Below are positions 1 to 11,589 of a stretch of 64,000 nt of DNA, piece by piece (position 1 is the first letter of the stretch; each line of letters opens with the position of its first letter). Source of the DNA: Pyropia haitanensis (Eukaryota; Rhodophyta; Bangiophyceae; Bangiales; Bangiaceae). The stretch is from positions 996,496-1,060,495 of the forward strand of contig SDUX01000002.1 of assembly GCA_008729055.1 (NCBI GenBank), written 5' to 3'. The translations under genes were made by a program, and so were the position numbers. Under the pieces are notes generated by a model. That model was not told where the DNA came from. It searched no databases and saw nothing but the letters and a program-made list of their open reading frames with translations.

Positions 1-3000
1 CCCTGCCGTCGTTGGCGCCGCCCCCCCCGTTTGCAGATTCCCCTGTCGCGACCGGGCGGACCGGTCTCGTGGCGTTGTCGCCGCGTGCTGGTCGTCCCGG
101 CGTTCCGCCCATCGCTGTGGCGGCGCCTTTATCTATGTCAACCTTTGCTGCACTTCTCCCCCGTCGTTGGCACCGCACCCTTATCGTGGCGCGGCTGTCA
201 TCCGTCGTTGACCGCCCCTCGTCGTTACCAGCGCCCATGCCGTCGCTGCAGCGCCTCCCTCACCGTTGTGGTGCCTTCCCCCTCCTCACCATTACCGGCC
301 CGTGTTCAAGTGGCCGCTCCTCTCGGTGAGCCGCTTCGCCACCCCCCCACGTAAGTGCTGCTGGCCGTCAGCCGCGGCTGAGGTGCCCGCTTTGCTGCTG
401 TATCCCGCCATATCGTCAAGCCCCACCACCCGCCGTGGCCGCCCTCTGGCCGTTGGGGTCTCGCCTCCTCACCGCTGCTGCTCCCCACTCCCTCGACAAG
501 CTTCCCCCCCCGGCCGAGACGCTACCTCTCCGCAGTCAAGCTACTCCCGTCATCATGCCATCTCCGCCGTCGGTACCCTTTTCTCCATGTGCGGTCGCCG
601 CCCCCCCGCTGTTGCTGCCACCGCCGCCTGGCTGACCGTCAAGCCCCCTTCCTCCGCCTCCACCGCCGGCTCCTCCCTCCCAAGGCTGCTCCCCGCGTCG
701 CTGCCACCCTATCGTCGTCGATGCGGCGGGCTTGTCTTGATGTTGTAGCCCCCCCATCTCGGACGGCGCGCACGCGTGGCGGCGTTCACTCGGCCGCCGC
801 GCACGCGCGGCAGCGCCTCAGTGCCGCCGTACCCGCATCGACGCGGCGGCCGCCCCCGCCTCGGCGCGTCGCCGCCCCCCATTGTGGCGGTCATCCGCCC
901 CTCGTTGCCGTCACCAAGCCGGTGTTGCGTCGTCGTCGCCGTGCGCCGCCGCTTCTTTGTCGTTGCCGCGCTGTCGCCGCTGCCGCCCCGCGCCTGCGGC
1001 GTGCCGCCGTCCCCCTCTGGCGACGCGGCGGCCGCCCGACGCCTGGCATCTGCGATGCCCTCCCGTCGTGGCCGTGTGCGCTCTCTGTCGCCGCCGCCAT
1101 CTCGTTGAGGCGATCCGCCGCCGCCGCCGCCGCTGGCGCTGCTGACATTGCCGCCCCCCCCTCTCCCTTCATCTGTTCGCTCCACGTGGCCCCCCTCTTC
1201 GGTGCTGTCGCCGTCCCGTCGAGGCGACCCTCCCCGGTCGTTGATGCTACCACCCCCGTCGTTTTTGCTGCTCCCACCGTCGTTCCTGCGGCCCCCCGCG
1301 GCGTTGCCGGTGCCGCCGCTGTCGTTGGAGCTGACGATGTCGTAATGCCGTCGCTCCTGTCGTTGCCACCTCCCCCCGGTCCTTGGGTGTCGCCCCTGCC
1401 TCGCCCGTGTTGTAGCGTGGCCATCTTTGCCTTTGTCACCTCCTGACCCGTCACCCAGCCGCCGTTGCTACCTTTGCCGGCGCCCGCCTGGACGTTTGGC
1501 TGCGCCTCGGCCGTTCCGACGGCCGCTCCCATCTTTGCCGCCTCTTTCTCTTGTGGTGCTGGAGGTGGGCTCTGCCTGATTGATGGGGTGACGGCGCCTG
1601 CCGCTTGTGGCGGCGGAGTGGGCTGCCGCGCCAAGATGAGCGCGTGGCGCACGCTGCAGCCATTATTGTCGGTCGCCATGCGCTTCGCGCCGCGGCACTG
1701 GACGTCTGCCTTTGGCCGAGTCGGCCGCGCGTGCAGCTAGGGGCGGCGTTGGACGGCTGTAGCCCGCTTCGCGAGTCCCACTTGTTGGCAGCAGCGGCGG
1801 TACGATGGGGCGTCGTGTCCGCCGCGGCCATCGGGCGTCGCGGCCGCGGTCGCAGCGTGGCTGTCTTCGTCTCTATCCGCGCCGCTGTCGCCGCCGCGCG
1901 GCGGCGCCGCTAACATTGCCGCCGTCGCGGCCGGTAGGTCCATCGTGTTCATCGCTTCTGCGGGTAGCGCTGCCGCCGCCGCGGCCACTGCCGCTGCCGT
2001 GGTCGCCGCCGCGTCGCGTGGCAGTACTGCGGCGATTGCCGCTGCCGTGACCGCTGCCGCTGCTACTGCCGCTGCCACTGCCGCTGTCGCTGATATGCAG
2101 AACCGTGAGGGTGACTCATCGCGCCGGCCGCTGCCGACGACAGGGGTTGGTTGGGCGCTGGTTAGGGGGGCAGCGATGGCGTGAGGGCGGTTGGCCCCGC
2201 CTCCTCTCCGTTTCCGGTGCCGTCTCGCTGGTTAATCGCCGCTCCCCCACGCGTTTGGCACCGCTACTAGATGTCGGTAGAAGCATGCGGCCTTCAGAGC
2301 TGTCTTCCCGCCCGCGTCGACCCCGCCTTCCTGCCGTCGGTGCCACGCGATCTCTGCCGTGGGCGCCGCGGCTTTTCTGCTCCCGGCCTCGCCTTTGACA
2401 CCGTCACGCAGCTGTAAGCGCCGCTCCACCCTGAGATGGTCCGCCGTTTTGCGCCATCCCCTCGCTTTCGGCGCCGCTGCTCCGCTGTTGGCGGCCCCCC
2501 TTCCGCCCCCGCTGTCCCGGCGGCCCCCGCTATGGCCGTGCGCTGTCGCGGCCGTTGCGGATGCCGCTGCCTGAGCTACCGCCAACGGCTCTGTTGCTAC
2601 GACCGCCGCGGGTTTCGTCGCTGCCGCCTTCGGGATGGGCGGTCTCTGACGCGGCCACTATCGCTGCCTGTATCGCTGCCGCTGCCGCTAGTGCGACCGC
2701 CGCCGGTGCTCTGTGTTGGCCGCTACCGCGGTGTCTGACGCGGCCGCTGCCGCTGCCGCTGTCGTGGCCACCGCTGCTGCCACCGTCGCTGCCGCCGTCG
2801 CTGCCGCTCCCACGCCGGCCGCCGCTGCCGTTGTTCCTGGCCCGGCCTCTTGTGTCGGTCCTGCTGTCGCCACAGCCGACGTCGCTGCCGCCGCCGCGGC
2901 CTTCGTCGCGGCCGCCGCCGTTGTTATCGCGGCCGCCGCCGCACACTGGGCCGCTGGCACCCCTGCGGCGTCTGGCACGGCGGCTGTTGCGGTTGATTGC

Positions 3001-3850
3001 GCGTGTCACCATTGCCGCTGTGGTTTCCGTCCCTGCCACCACCGCGGCCGGTGTTGCGGCTATTGGCGTGGCCGCTGTTGCTGCCATGGTCTTTGCGTCT
3101 GTGACGGCGGCCGCCGCCGCGTTTGTGGCTGCCACGGCCGCGGCGTCTGTCACTGCCGCCGACGTGGTGGGCCTCGTCTGGCAGCTGCTGCCGCGGCGTA
3201 CTTTATCACAGCTGCTGCTGCCGTTGTCGCGGGCGCTCATACTGCCACTGTAGCTGCCGTTGACCTGGCTTTTCTCCCTGCCGCCGGCGGGACGTCTGTG
3301 GCTGCTGCCGCCGCGGCGTCTTTGTCGCTGCCGCGGTGTCTCTCGCGGCCGCCGCGCGGCCGCCGATGCGGCAGCCATCGCCATGGGCGCTGTCCGTCGC
3401 TGCTGCTGGGGAAGTGTTTGTGGCTGGTGCCGCTGTGGAGCCTGTCGCTGCCGCGGCTTCTGGTACTGTCGCGGCCACCGTCGCTGCCGCCGTGGCTGCC
3501 TCCGACGCTGCCTCCGTCGCCGCAGCTACCGCCCTCACCGCGGCGTCAGTGGCTGCCGCCGCCGCGGCTTCTGTGGCTGCTGCTGCCGCCGCCGCGGCTT
3601 CTGTGGCTGCTGCTGCCGCCGCCGCGGTCTCGGCCGCTGTCCCTGCCGCTGCTGTTGTCCCTGTCGCTTCCGCTGCCGTGGCCGCTGATGCTGTCGCTGC
3701 CGCCACTTCGGTCTCTGCCGCTCCCGCCGCCGTAGATCTGCTCTCCCCGTCGTTCCTGCCTCGCTTCCTTCGGAGCTGTCATCGCCGAAGGCGGTTCGTG
3801 TATTGGCCGCGAGCGGGATGTAACGCAGCGCCTGGAGGGGGGTGCTGCTT
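1..3850. repeat. Degenerate GC-rich trinucleotide region, no identifiable gene
   Basis: This stretch is built from imperfect GCY/GYC triplets. Because stop codons are rare at this GC, several frames stay open on both strands at once, and their translations are Ala/Val-, Arg- or Ser/Gly-rich low-complexity peptides. I recognise no domain on either strand. A short local tandem at about 3540-3632 has roughly three copies of a 30-bp unit built on ctgtggctgctgctgccgcc. The region could be decayed coding sequence of an Ala-rich protein or simple non-coding sequence, and the sequence alone does not decide between them. Confidence 0.6.
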
Positions 3851-6620
3851 TTGGCGATGGCGCCACTTGGCAGCTGCGGAGCGCAGCCTGGGACGGCTGG
3901 GCCACCTTGGGGGCGTGTACGCGCTATGGCCGCTGAGGTGTGGTGCACCGCCTTCCGCACCGCAGCCGCCGAGGCCGTGGACGCGACCGCCGGCGGTGCG
4001 ACCGCCATGGAGCGGCTCTGCGGCGCAGCCGGCGAGGCGTTGTGCGCTCCCATCAGTGTGGCTGCCGCCGCGGCGCTCGGCGGCGCCCCCTGCGTGGCGC
4101 ATGTAGCTGTGAATATTACCGGTGGGGCCGTCGCGGCGGAGGACGTCGCCATGGGCGCTGCGGCCGCCGTGACGGGGATCGGCGACGCGGCCGCCTTGGG
4201 ACGGATCGGCGTCGCGGCCGCCAGGGCGGGGGCGCACAGCCGATAGCGACGCGGCCACCGAGGCACTGCCCGCCGGTTTTAACTGTGTGGCCGCCAAGGG
4301 GCGTGCTTGCATAGCGGGCGCCGAGGCCCTGGGCGCGGCCGTCGGCGTCGCCGCTGCCGTGGGGCGCATTGCTGCCTGCCCGCCGGGGACGCGCCGCGCG
4401 CCGTTATCGGCATCGCCGCCGTCCTGGGGCGGATCGCCACATGACCGCCGCCGTGGGGCACGCCGCCGGCACGTCAGCCGCAAGCCGCTGTGCGCCGCCG
4501 TCGGCGTCGCAGCCGTTGGGGAGTGGATCGCGGGTGGCCCGCTGCCGAGAGGCTTGGTGGCGCCGTTGACCTTTCCGCCGTCTGGCGTTGGCTCGCCGCC
4601 GGCTTGCCATTCTGTCTCTGAGCGCCACCGTCTGCGTCGCCGCCGTCCATGGGCGGGTCGCCGTCTGGCCGCGGCCAAGGCGCTGGACCCTGCCGTCAGC
4701 ATCGCCGCCGCCGTAGGGCGGTTCGCCGACTGCCAGTGGCCGACGTGGCGGCCGCGGCTGTCGGCGTTGCCGCCACCGTGGGGCGGATCACCGGCTGCCA
4801 GACGCCGACGCGGCGGACACTACCGTCGGCGTGGCCGCCGTCGGACTTCGGCTCGCGGTCTGCCCGCGGCCGACGCGTAGGGAGCCATTGTCGGCATCGC
4901 CGTCGGTGTGGGGCGCGCCGCCGGCGTGCCTGCCGCCAAGGCGCTGCACGCCGCCGTCGGCGTCGCCACCGTCGGGCGGACGATCGCAACCGGCTCGCTG
5001 TCTTGGCGCTGGGTGCCGTCGTCGGCAGCGTCGCTGTCGTGGGGAGTGCCGCTGGCGTGGCCGTTGTCGTGGCGCTCGTCGCCGCCGTCGTCGTCTCCAC
5101 CGTCAAGGGGGCGGATTGCTGTTCCCCTGCCGTCGTAGCGCTGGGCGCCTCCGTCGGCGTTGCCGCTGCGGGGAGGCGTGCCGCGGCCCCCCCCGTTTTC
5201 GTCGCGCTGGGTGCGCTGCCGGCGTGTCCGTTTTCGTCCCGCTTGCCGCCGCCTTTGACGCCGCTGCTGCCGCTGGGGCGAGCGCCGCCGGCGTTGCCGC
5301 CGCTGTGGCGCTTGGCGCCGCCGTGGGCGTAGTCGCCACTGGGGTGCCGGGTAGCGCCGCCCGGGGCCCCACCGTCGGCGTCGCCGCCGCCACGGAGGCG
5401 GACCGTTGCCGGCTCGCTGCAGAAGGGCTGCGTGCGACCGTCGCCGTCGCCGTCGCTCTGCGGCGGATCGACGCCCGCCGGCCGCCGAGGGGCCGGTCGT
5501 CTCTGTCAGCATCACTGCCTTTTTAGGTCGCGCCGCCGGCCATCCGCCTACCGAGGCGGTTGGCACCGCCGTCGGCGTCGCCGCCGAGGTGGGGCGTGTC
5601 GCCGGCGTTCCCGCCATCGTTGTACCCTGCGCCGCGGTCGTCGTCTCCGCGGCCAACGGCGCGGATCGGTGCCAGTCCGGCTTCGTGGCGATGGGCGCTG
5701 CCGTCGACGTCGCTGCCGTCGTGGGCCGCGCTGCCGGCGTGCGCGCCGTCGTGGCGCTTGGTGCCGCGTTCGACGTCGCCGCCGCCGTGGGGCGGACCGC
5801 CGGCGTGCCCGTAGCCGCCGCCGTGGGGCGGACCGCCGGCGTGCCCGTAGCCGCGAGGCTGCGCTTGGCGGTCGCCGTTGTCGCCGCCGTCGGGGTCACC
5901 GTCGGTTTGCCGTCCGTCGTGGGGCTGGGCGCCGACGTCGCCGTCGCCGCCGCTGGGGGGGCGGGTCGCCGCCCGCTGGCCGTCGAGAGTCCGAGCGCCG
6001 CCGTCGGCTTCGCCGCCGTCGTGGGGCTCGCCACTGGCGTGCCTGCTGTCGTGGCGCTGGACGCCGCCGTTGACGTCGTCGCCGCCGGGGTGGGGGATTG
6101 CCGCCGGTCCGCTGCGGAGATGCCGGGCACCGCCGTCGGCGTCGCCACCACCGGACTGCGGATGACTGGCCTGCCGGCCGCCGAGGGGCGGGGCGCCGCC
6201 GTCGGCGTCGCCGCCGTCGTGAGGCGCGCCGCCGGCGTGTGCGCCGTCGTGTTGCTAGGTGCAGCCGTCGTCGTCACCGTCGTCCGCGTAGCGGACGTCG
6301 TGGGTCGCGCCGCCGGCGTGCCCGCGTTCATGGCGCTGTGCCCCGCCATCGGTGCCGCGGCCGTCACGGAGCGTGCCGCTGGAGTGCCCGTCGTCCTGGC
6401 GTCGCCGCCGTGGGGGCGGATTGCTGCCGGCCGCCAAGGGGCCGGGCGCCGCCGTCATCTTCGCCACCGTCGTGGGGCGCGCCGCTGGAGTGCCCGCCGT
6501 CGTGGCGATGGGCGCCGCCGTCGGCGCGGAGGCCGACGTGGTGCGTGTCGCTGGCGCGGCGCCGAGGCTCTGGGCGCTGCCGTCGGCGCGGCGGTCGTCG
6601 GAGGGCGGGCTCGGCGCGCC
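3850..6620. repeat. Degenerate minisatellite, unit about 66 bp (22 codons)
   Basis: A unit of about 66 bp recurs with point changes and small indels. Translated on the minus strand it reads as a Thr/Ala/Pro motif (TPAARPTTAATPTAAPSATT); on the plus strand as a Val/Ala/Gly motif (VGVAAVVGRAAGVPAVV). The minus frame is open for about 515 codons (6367 down to 4820) and the plus frame for about 555 codons (5406-7073). The Thr/Pro-rich minus reading resembles mucin- or extensin-like wall glycoproteins, but no signal peptide or flanking domain confirms it. The unit being a multiple of three fits either coding origin or triplet-based expansion. Confidence 0.6.
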
Positions 6621-7459
6621 CCCACGGGCGTGACGCCTGCGGAGGCGGCGCTGTCAAAGGGCGGGTTCGATTGGGCCACCCCGCTGCCGTTTGCGGCCGC
6701 GGTTGACGACCCGACCGTCGACGGGAATGCCACAGACGCTCGGACGGCGGCGGATGACACCGCGGCAGCGCCCCCGCCATCTGCCGCCGCCCCCGGGCCG
6801 GTTGCCGGCGCCATGGCGGCCGGCTCGCCAGCGCCGACTGTGGTGGCGGTGGCGGCTCCCGGCGGAGAATCGGTTGCAGTTGTGACGGCGATGTTGCCGA
6901 CCAGAACGACGCCGTCCGCGGCGGTGGCTGCGGCGGCGGTGGCGGCGGCGGCGCCCTCCCGTGCGCCCGTTGCCGCGGGGCGTTTTACGGTGGTGACTAC
7001 CGGATTGACAGCAACCCGCCGCACGGCTACAGTAGCGCTAACTGCGGTCGTGGCTGCCACCGCCGCCTTTTAGAGGGCGGCTGATGCCAGCTGCGGCGGC
7101 GGCGGCCACAGCGACAATGGCGGCAGCGGCCGCGGCGGTGGCCGCCGAGTCGTTTGTGCTGTTGGCAGGATGGCGGCTTGGCGAAGAGTGCACCCTATCG
7201 CCCCTGCCGCCGCCATCGTCGCCTCGGCCGCCACCGCCAACCTCTGCGCGGCGGCCGCCGCTGCTGTCGCCGCTGCCGCTGCTGCCACCTCCACCGCCGC
7301 CTCCACCATCGCCGCGGCCGCCGTCGCTGTCGTTCTCTGGCGGCGCGGCAGACGCGGCGGCCGACACGGCGACCGACGCGGCCGCCGCTGCGGCGTCGCC
7401 CGTCGGCAGCCTATCTTTGCTCCTCGGCGGCGGCGGCGGCAGCGGCGCACGCCGCCGTG
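6621..7459. other. Low-complexity stretch upstream of the chelatase-like gene
   Basis: This is Ala/Thr/Val-type low-complexity sequence open on both strands. The missing N-terminal part of the following chelatase H-like gene would be expected here or further upstream, but no frame shows recognisable similarity to that family. I see no promoter motif or RNA gene. Confidence 0.4.
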
Positions 7460-10400
7460 TCGCTGCCCGCTGCCGCCGTCGACGCGGTGGTGTCCACGAT
7501 TGGGTTGACGCTGGTCATCGGCCCTGCCGACTCCATGGCCGCCGGCTGCTTCATAGACGCGGCGGCGGCCATCCTCTTCCGCCTAGACGTGCCGTACGTG
7601 ATTGCCGTGACACTGCTCATCCAAGATGTGCCCGCGTGGTCGCTGTCGGGCGTTAGCGGCCTGCAGGCGGTGATGCTGTACGCGCTGCCCCAGCAGAACG
7701 GCGCGCTGGACCCAGCTGTCCTCGGCCGTTTTGCCGGCGACCGCACTCTCCTCGTGTTCGACCGCGTGACCGGCCACCTGCGCGCACGGCTGGCGGCGGC
7801 TGCCAAGCCGCCCGCCCAGCGCTTAGTTGCGGTCGTGCTGTGCGGCCGCCCGCCTGGCGCCGGCGCGGGGGGCACCGCCGCGCTGCTCTACGTGCCGCGG
7901 TAGCTCGAGACGGTGCTCGGCCGGCTCGCCGCCGACGGCTATGACGTTGGCGACGTGCTGACGCGCGGCGCCGCCGACCTGGTCGCCGCCGCCGCGGTCA
8001 CTGACACGGTTGGCACCGCCGCGGGCGGTGGCGTGTTGCGGGCGGCGGCGGCGGCGGCGGTGCCGTGCGCCCGCCGCCTCGTCACGCCCGCCACGCTCCG
8101 CCAGTGGCTCGGGCCCGCTGTCACCGCGCGCGTCGCCGCCGCGTGGGGCGTCGACCTCGCCGCGTGGACGCTGCCGCGCGCGTTGGACGGCGCGCTCCCG
8201 GTCGGCGGCGTCCGCTTTGGCAACCGACGGGTGGGTGGGCTGCCGCTGCTGGGCGTGCCGGGCGACCCGATGCGGCTGATGTTGGAGCGCGCGGCCACGC
8301 CAAACCCGCAGTCCTGTGGGTGGTACCGGTGGCTGGAGGTGGACCTCGGCGCGGACGCGATCGTCCACTTGGGGAAGGTCCGCACGCGCACACGGGGGGG
8401 GTGGGGGGGAGGACGGCGTGGGTGTTGGCAGGGCGGCCACCCCGTCCCGGCGCGGGCGGGGAAGCAGGGTTGGCACGGTGCCGGGGGGGGGGGGTCCGCC
8501 ACGGCTGGCGCTGATGGCGGCGCCAGCCGCGGCGCCCGTCGTGGCTGGCCGCGCCGCGGCCGCCACCGCCGTGACCGGCGGTGCTGCCCCGGTGGTTATG
8601 TGCTGCAGTACTGAAGGTCGTGACGCCGCTGCCGCCTCTGCTGTGCTCCCCGGCCTGCCCGACGCGTGCTTTCCCCGACCTTTCTCTCCCCCCCCCCCCG
8701 CTCCGCGCTGTGTGGTTTTTCGCCCCCGGAGCCCCACGCCCTGTCTGCAGCTTGCTGTGCCTCTCGTCGTTCTTTGTCCCCTGTCCGCCCCTCCCGCCCC
8801 GCCCTGTCGCGTCCACCCCCCCCCCGCACCGGATGCACGGCACGCACGAGTGGCTTCCGGGCGCCCCGCTCGGCGCGGGATCCTACTGACAACCAGACAA
8901 ACTGCTGGGCAACGTGCCCGACGCGTACATCTACGTGGCCGACAACCCCGTCGAGTTGGCGCTTGCCAAGCGCCGCGTGTCCGCCACCATCATCAGCCAC
9001 GGGGTGCCGCCGCTGGGGCGGGCGGGGCTGAACCGGGAGCTCGCGGCGCTCAAGCCGCAGCTCAGCGCGTTTTGTGCCGCCCTGGCCGCCGTGGAGGGGG
9101 GAGGGCGCGCCGGGGGGGGATGCGACGCCCCACCCGCCGCCACCGCCGCCGACGCGTCTGCCGCCGACGAGCCGACGGCGGCGGCGTCGCCGGCGACGGC
9201 GACGGCGGGGGCGGCATCGCCGTCCCCCCTCACCCCAGCCATGACGACCGCGCTGGCGGCGGTCGTCGCCGCCGCCACCGCCGCGGACTTGTCGTCGCAG
9301 ACACCCGCCCGGTGATTGCCCCGGACGGCTTCGCGGCGGGCGGCGCGGCCCTGCCCGCGTCAGCGCTCGCTGACGCGGCGGACGTGCGGTCGTCCCGCCT
9401 GGTGGTCGTCGCCGCGCGCCTCGACTCGGTGGAGCTGCACGTGCTTGGGCGGCCGCCTCCACCGCCGGCGCTTGCGGGCATCCTGTCGCCGCTGCTGGCG
9501 TCGCCGATCCCGCCCAACGAAACGGCCCTGGTTGCCGAGGGCGGGTGGGGGGGGGGAGCACCAGTCCCGGGAGGTGCTCGAGCGGGCTACCCTCCCGGCT
9601 CTGGCCGCGGCGGTTGCGGAGCACGTAGCGGCGGCTGCCGAGGGGGCCGCCGGCGCCGCCGATGGCGCGGCCGACGGCGAGGCCCACGGCGCGGCGGCGA
9701 CGGTGGCGCGGCCAAGGAGGCGACGGGGACGGCACGGGGTATATCGCCTGCCCCTTCCTCCTTTGGTGCGACCCCCTGGGCAGCTTCCCTCCCCGCCACA
9801 ACGCTCGCAGCCATCCCGTCGGCCGTGTTGGTCGGCCACCGGCTGCGGTGCACGGGCACGGAGCTGGGCGCCCTGTCCGCCACCCTCCGCGGCGGCAACG
9901 TGCGCGCCGCGTCCGGCGGGGGCGCCCTCCGCGACGGCCCCAGTGGTGCTGCCCGCCGGCCGCAACGCCCACAGCCCCGACCCGTTCCTGGTGCCGGCGG
10001 CGGCGACCGCCGCCGCTCCGCCGCCGCGGGCGCCGCCGCGGGCGCCGCCGCCACCGCCAACATGCTTTGCGCGCACGCGGCCGCGCACGGCGGCGCGCCG
10101 CCGCAGACTTTGTCCCCTTTGTTGCCCTGGTCGGCGCCCCTCTGCAGGGGCACGGTTGCCAACACGGTGGACCTGCTTGATGGCATGTTCCGCCGCGCCG
10201 TGGCGGACGGCGGGGTCACCCGGCGCTCCACTTTCGCCGCGCCCACGCGCTGGAGGCGGCCGCGGCCGCGGCGGCTGGCGACGGCGACGGTGCCGACGAC
10301 AGCGACGGCGGCAATGACGGTGACGGCGGCCGTGGCGGCGCCACCGCCGCCGCCACCGCCGCCGCGGCCGACGCCGCGGCGGCGTGGATCGCTGCCAAGC

Positions 10401-11200
10401 CGCCCGCGTCGTACGGCTGCCGCGTCGCGGTGCGGGGTGGCGGGCGGGAGCTGGGACGCGGGCGCGGCGCTGCGCGATGCGCGTGCCGCGCGCAGCGCGT
10501 GCGCGTGGGTGCGCCGCGTCCGCGGCGCGCCCGCGCGGCGCACCCTCGACGCGCTGCACCGCGTCACCGAGGCGGTCGTGCAGCGGGTGGACAGCGTCGA
10601 GTATGGGCTGACGGGCCCGTGCGGCGAGGCAGCGGTGGGGGCGGGGGGGACGGGGGGGGTGGTGCGGGGGGTTTCGTGCAATGGGAGAAGGGGTGGAGTG
10701 GGGGCCGTGGGTGGGAAGGGGGGGGGGGGGATCGGCGGGGAGCTGACGCTCGGGGGAGGGGGGGGGGGGTGGCCGGCGCCCTTCCCGCGTGGCCTTGCGG
10801 CGCATGTGCTGCGGGGCGACGCGTCGCGCGCTGGCGCTGACGGTCGAGCCATGTCGCTGCCGGCCCTGCGCCCCCGCCTCGTTTCTCCTGTGCTCTGGTT
10901 CCCTGCGTACTGCCCACGAGCGCGACCCCTCTCCCCCCCCCCCCTCGCCGCCACGACCAGCCACCCAAGAGTACCACGCCAACACGGGCGCGCTCGTCAA
11001 CGCGGCGCGGGCGACCGCGCGCACGCCCGCCGCGGCGGCGGTGGACGTCTCCGCGTCAATGGGCGAGGCGGTCGGCGTGCCCGTGACGGCCGCGGGCGGG
11101 CGGCTGGCGCACTGGGCGCCGACGCCGACGCGCCGAGTGCCGGGTCCAGCCGCTCAACTCGGGGTGGGCGGCGGCGACGCTCGCCGCGGGAAGGGGGGAG
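7460..11200 (+). pseudogene. Broken magnesium-chelatase H subunit (BchH/ChlH-type) gene
   Basis: BchH/ChlH is the large porphyrin-binding subunit that, with the I and D subunits, inserts Mg2+ into protoporphyrin IX for chlorophyll synthesis in the plastid. Family hallmarks appear in order: VSTIG and GPADSM at about 7484-7540, SGVSGLQAVMLYALP at about 7645, GTAALLYVPR ending at 7900, FGN and PLLGVPGDPMRL at about 8215-8280, AIVHLG then HGTHEWLPGAPLG (8832-8880), VPDAYIYVADNP and AKRR (8914-8985), then GRNAHSPDPF (about 9960), NTVDLLDGMFRRA (about 10160), QRVDSVEYGLT (about 10580-10612) and NTGALVNAAR (about 10980). The N-terminal quarter is not recognisable. In-frame stops lie at 7901-7903 (TAG) and 8887-8889 (TGA), and the frame changes repeatedly after 9290. 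Gaps at about 8375-8830 and 10615-10970 could be introns; the first starts AAG|GT but lacks a clear AG acceptor. The motifs resemble bacterial BchH or the second algal CHLH more than canonical plant ChlH. The family call is strong; inactive gene versus assembly errors is open. Confidence 0.75.
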
Positions 11201-11589
11201 GAGAGGAAGGGGGGTGGAGAGGGGAGGGCGCCACGCCGCGCCGCCGCGTGCGGCGAGCGGATGCGGTGGCGGCGGCCACGGCGGACAATGAGCTGTTGCC
11301 ACGGGCGGCAGCGGCCACGGGCGGCCCCCTGTGCGCGCGGCACGCTCACTCCCACACGCGGGTGTGCCCGCCGGCCGCGGCCGCCCGGTCCGCCGCTCGC
11401 ACCGTCGGCGGGCGGGCGGTGCGGCCCAGGCGCGGCCGCGCGCGCGGCCACCCCGCCGGCCGCCACCCGCCGCGCCTCGGCGGGGGGCACGCGGCCGGGC
11501 GACCGCAGGGCGCCGCGGCCGCCGCGGCTGCCGCCGGCGCGGCGGTCCACGCCAACCCCCGCCCGTCGATGGACACGGGGGGTGGTGAC

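Noticed and set aside
7901..8889. Reassignment of TAG/TGA to sense codons
   Set aside because: Intact genes in the window end with TAG (mS38, SNF2, C2H2) and TGA (TLC, PITP, MtnA, HIG1), so the standard code is in use.
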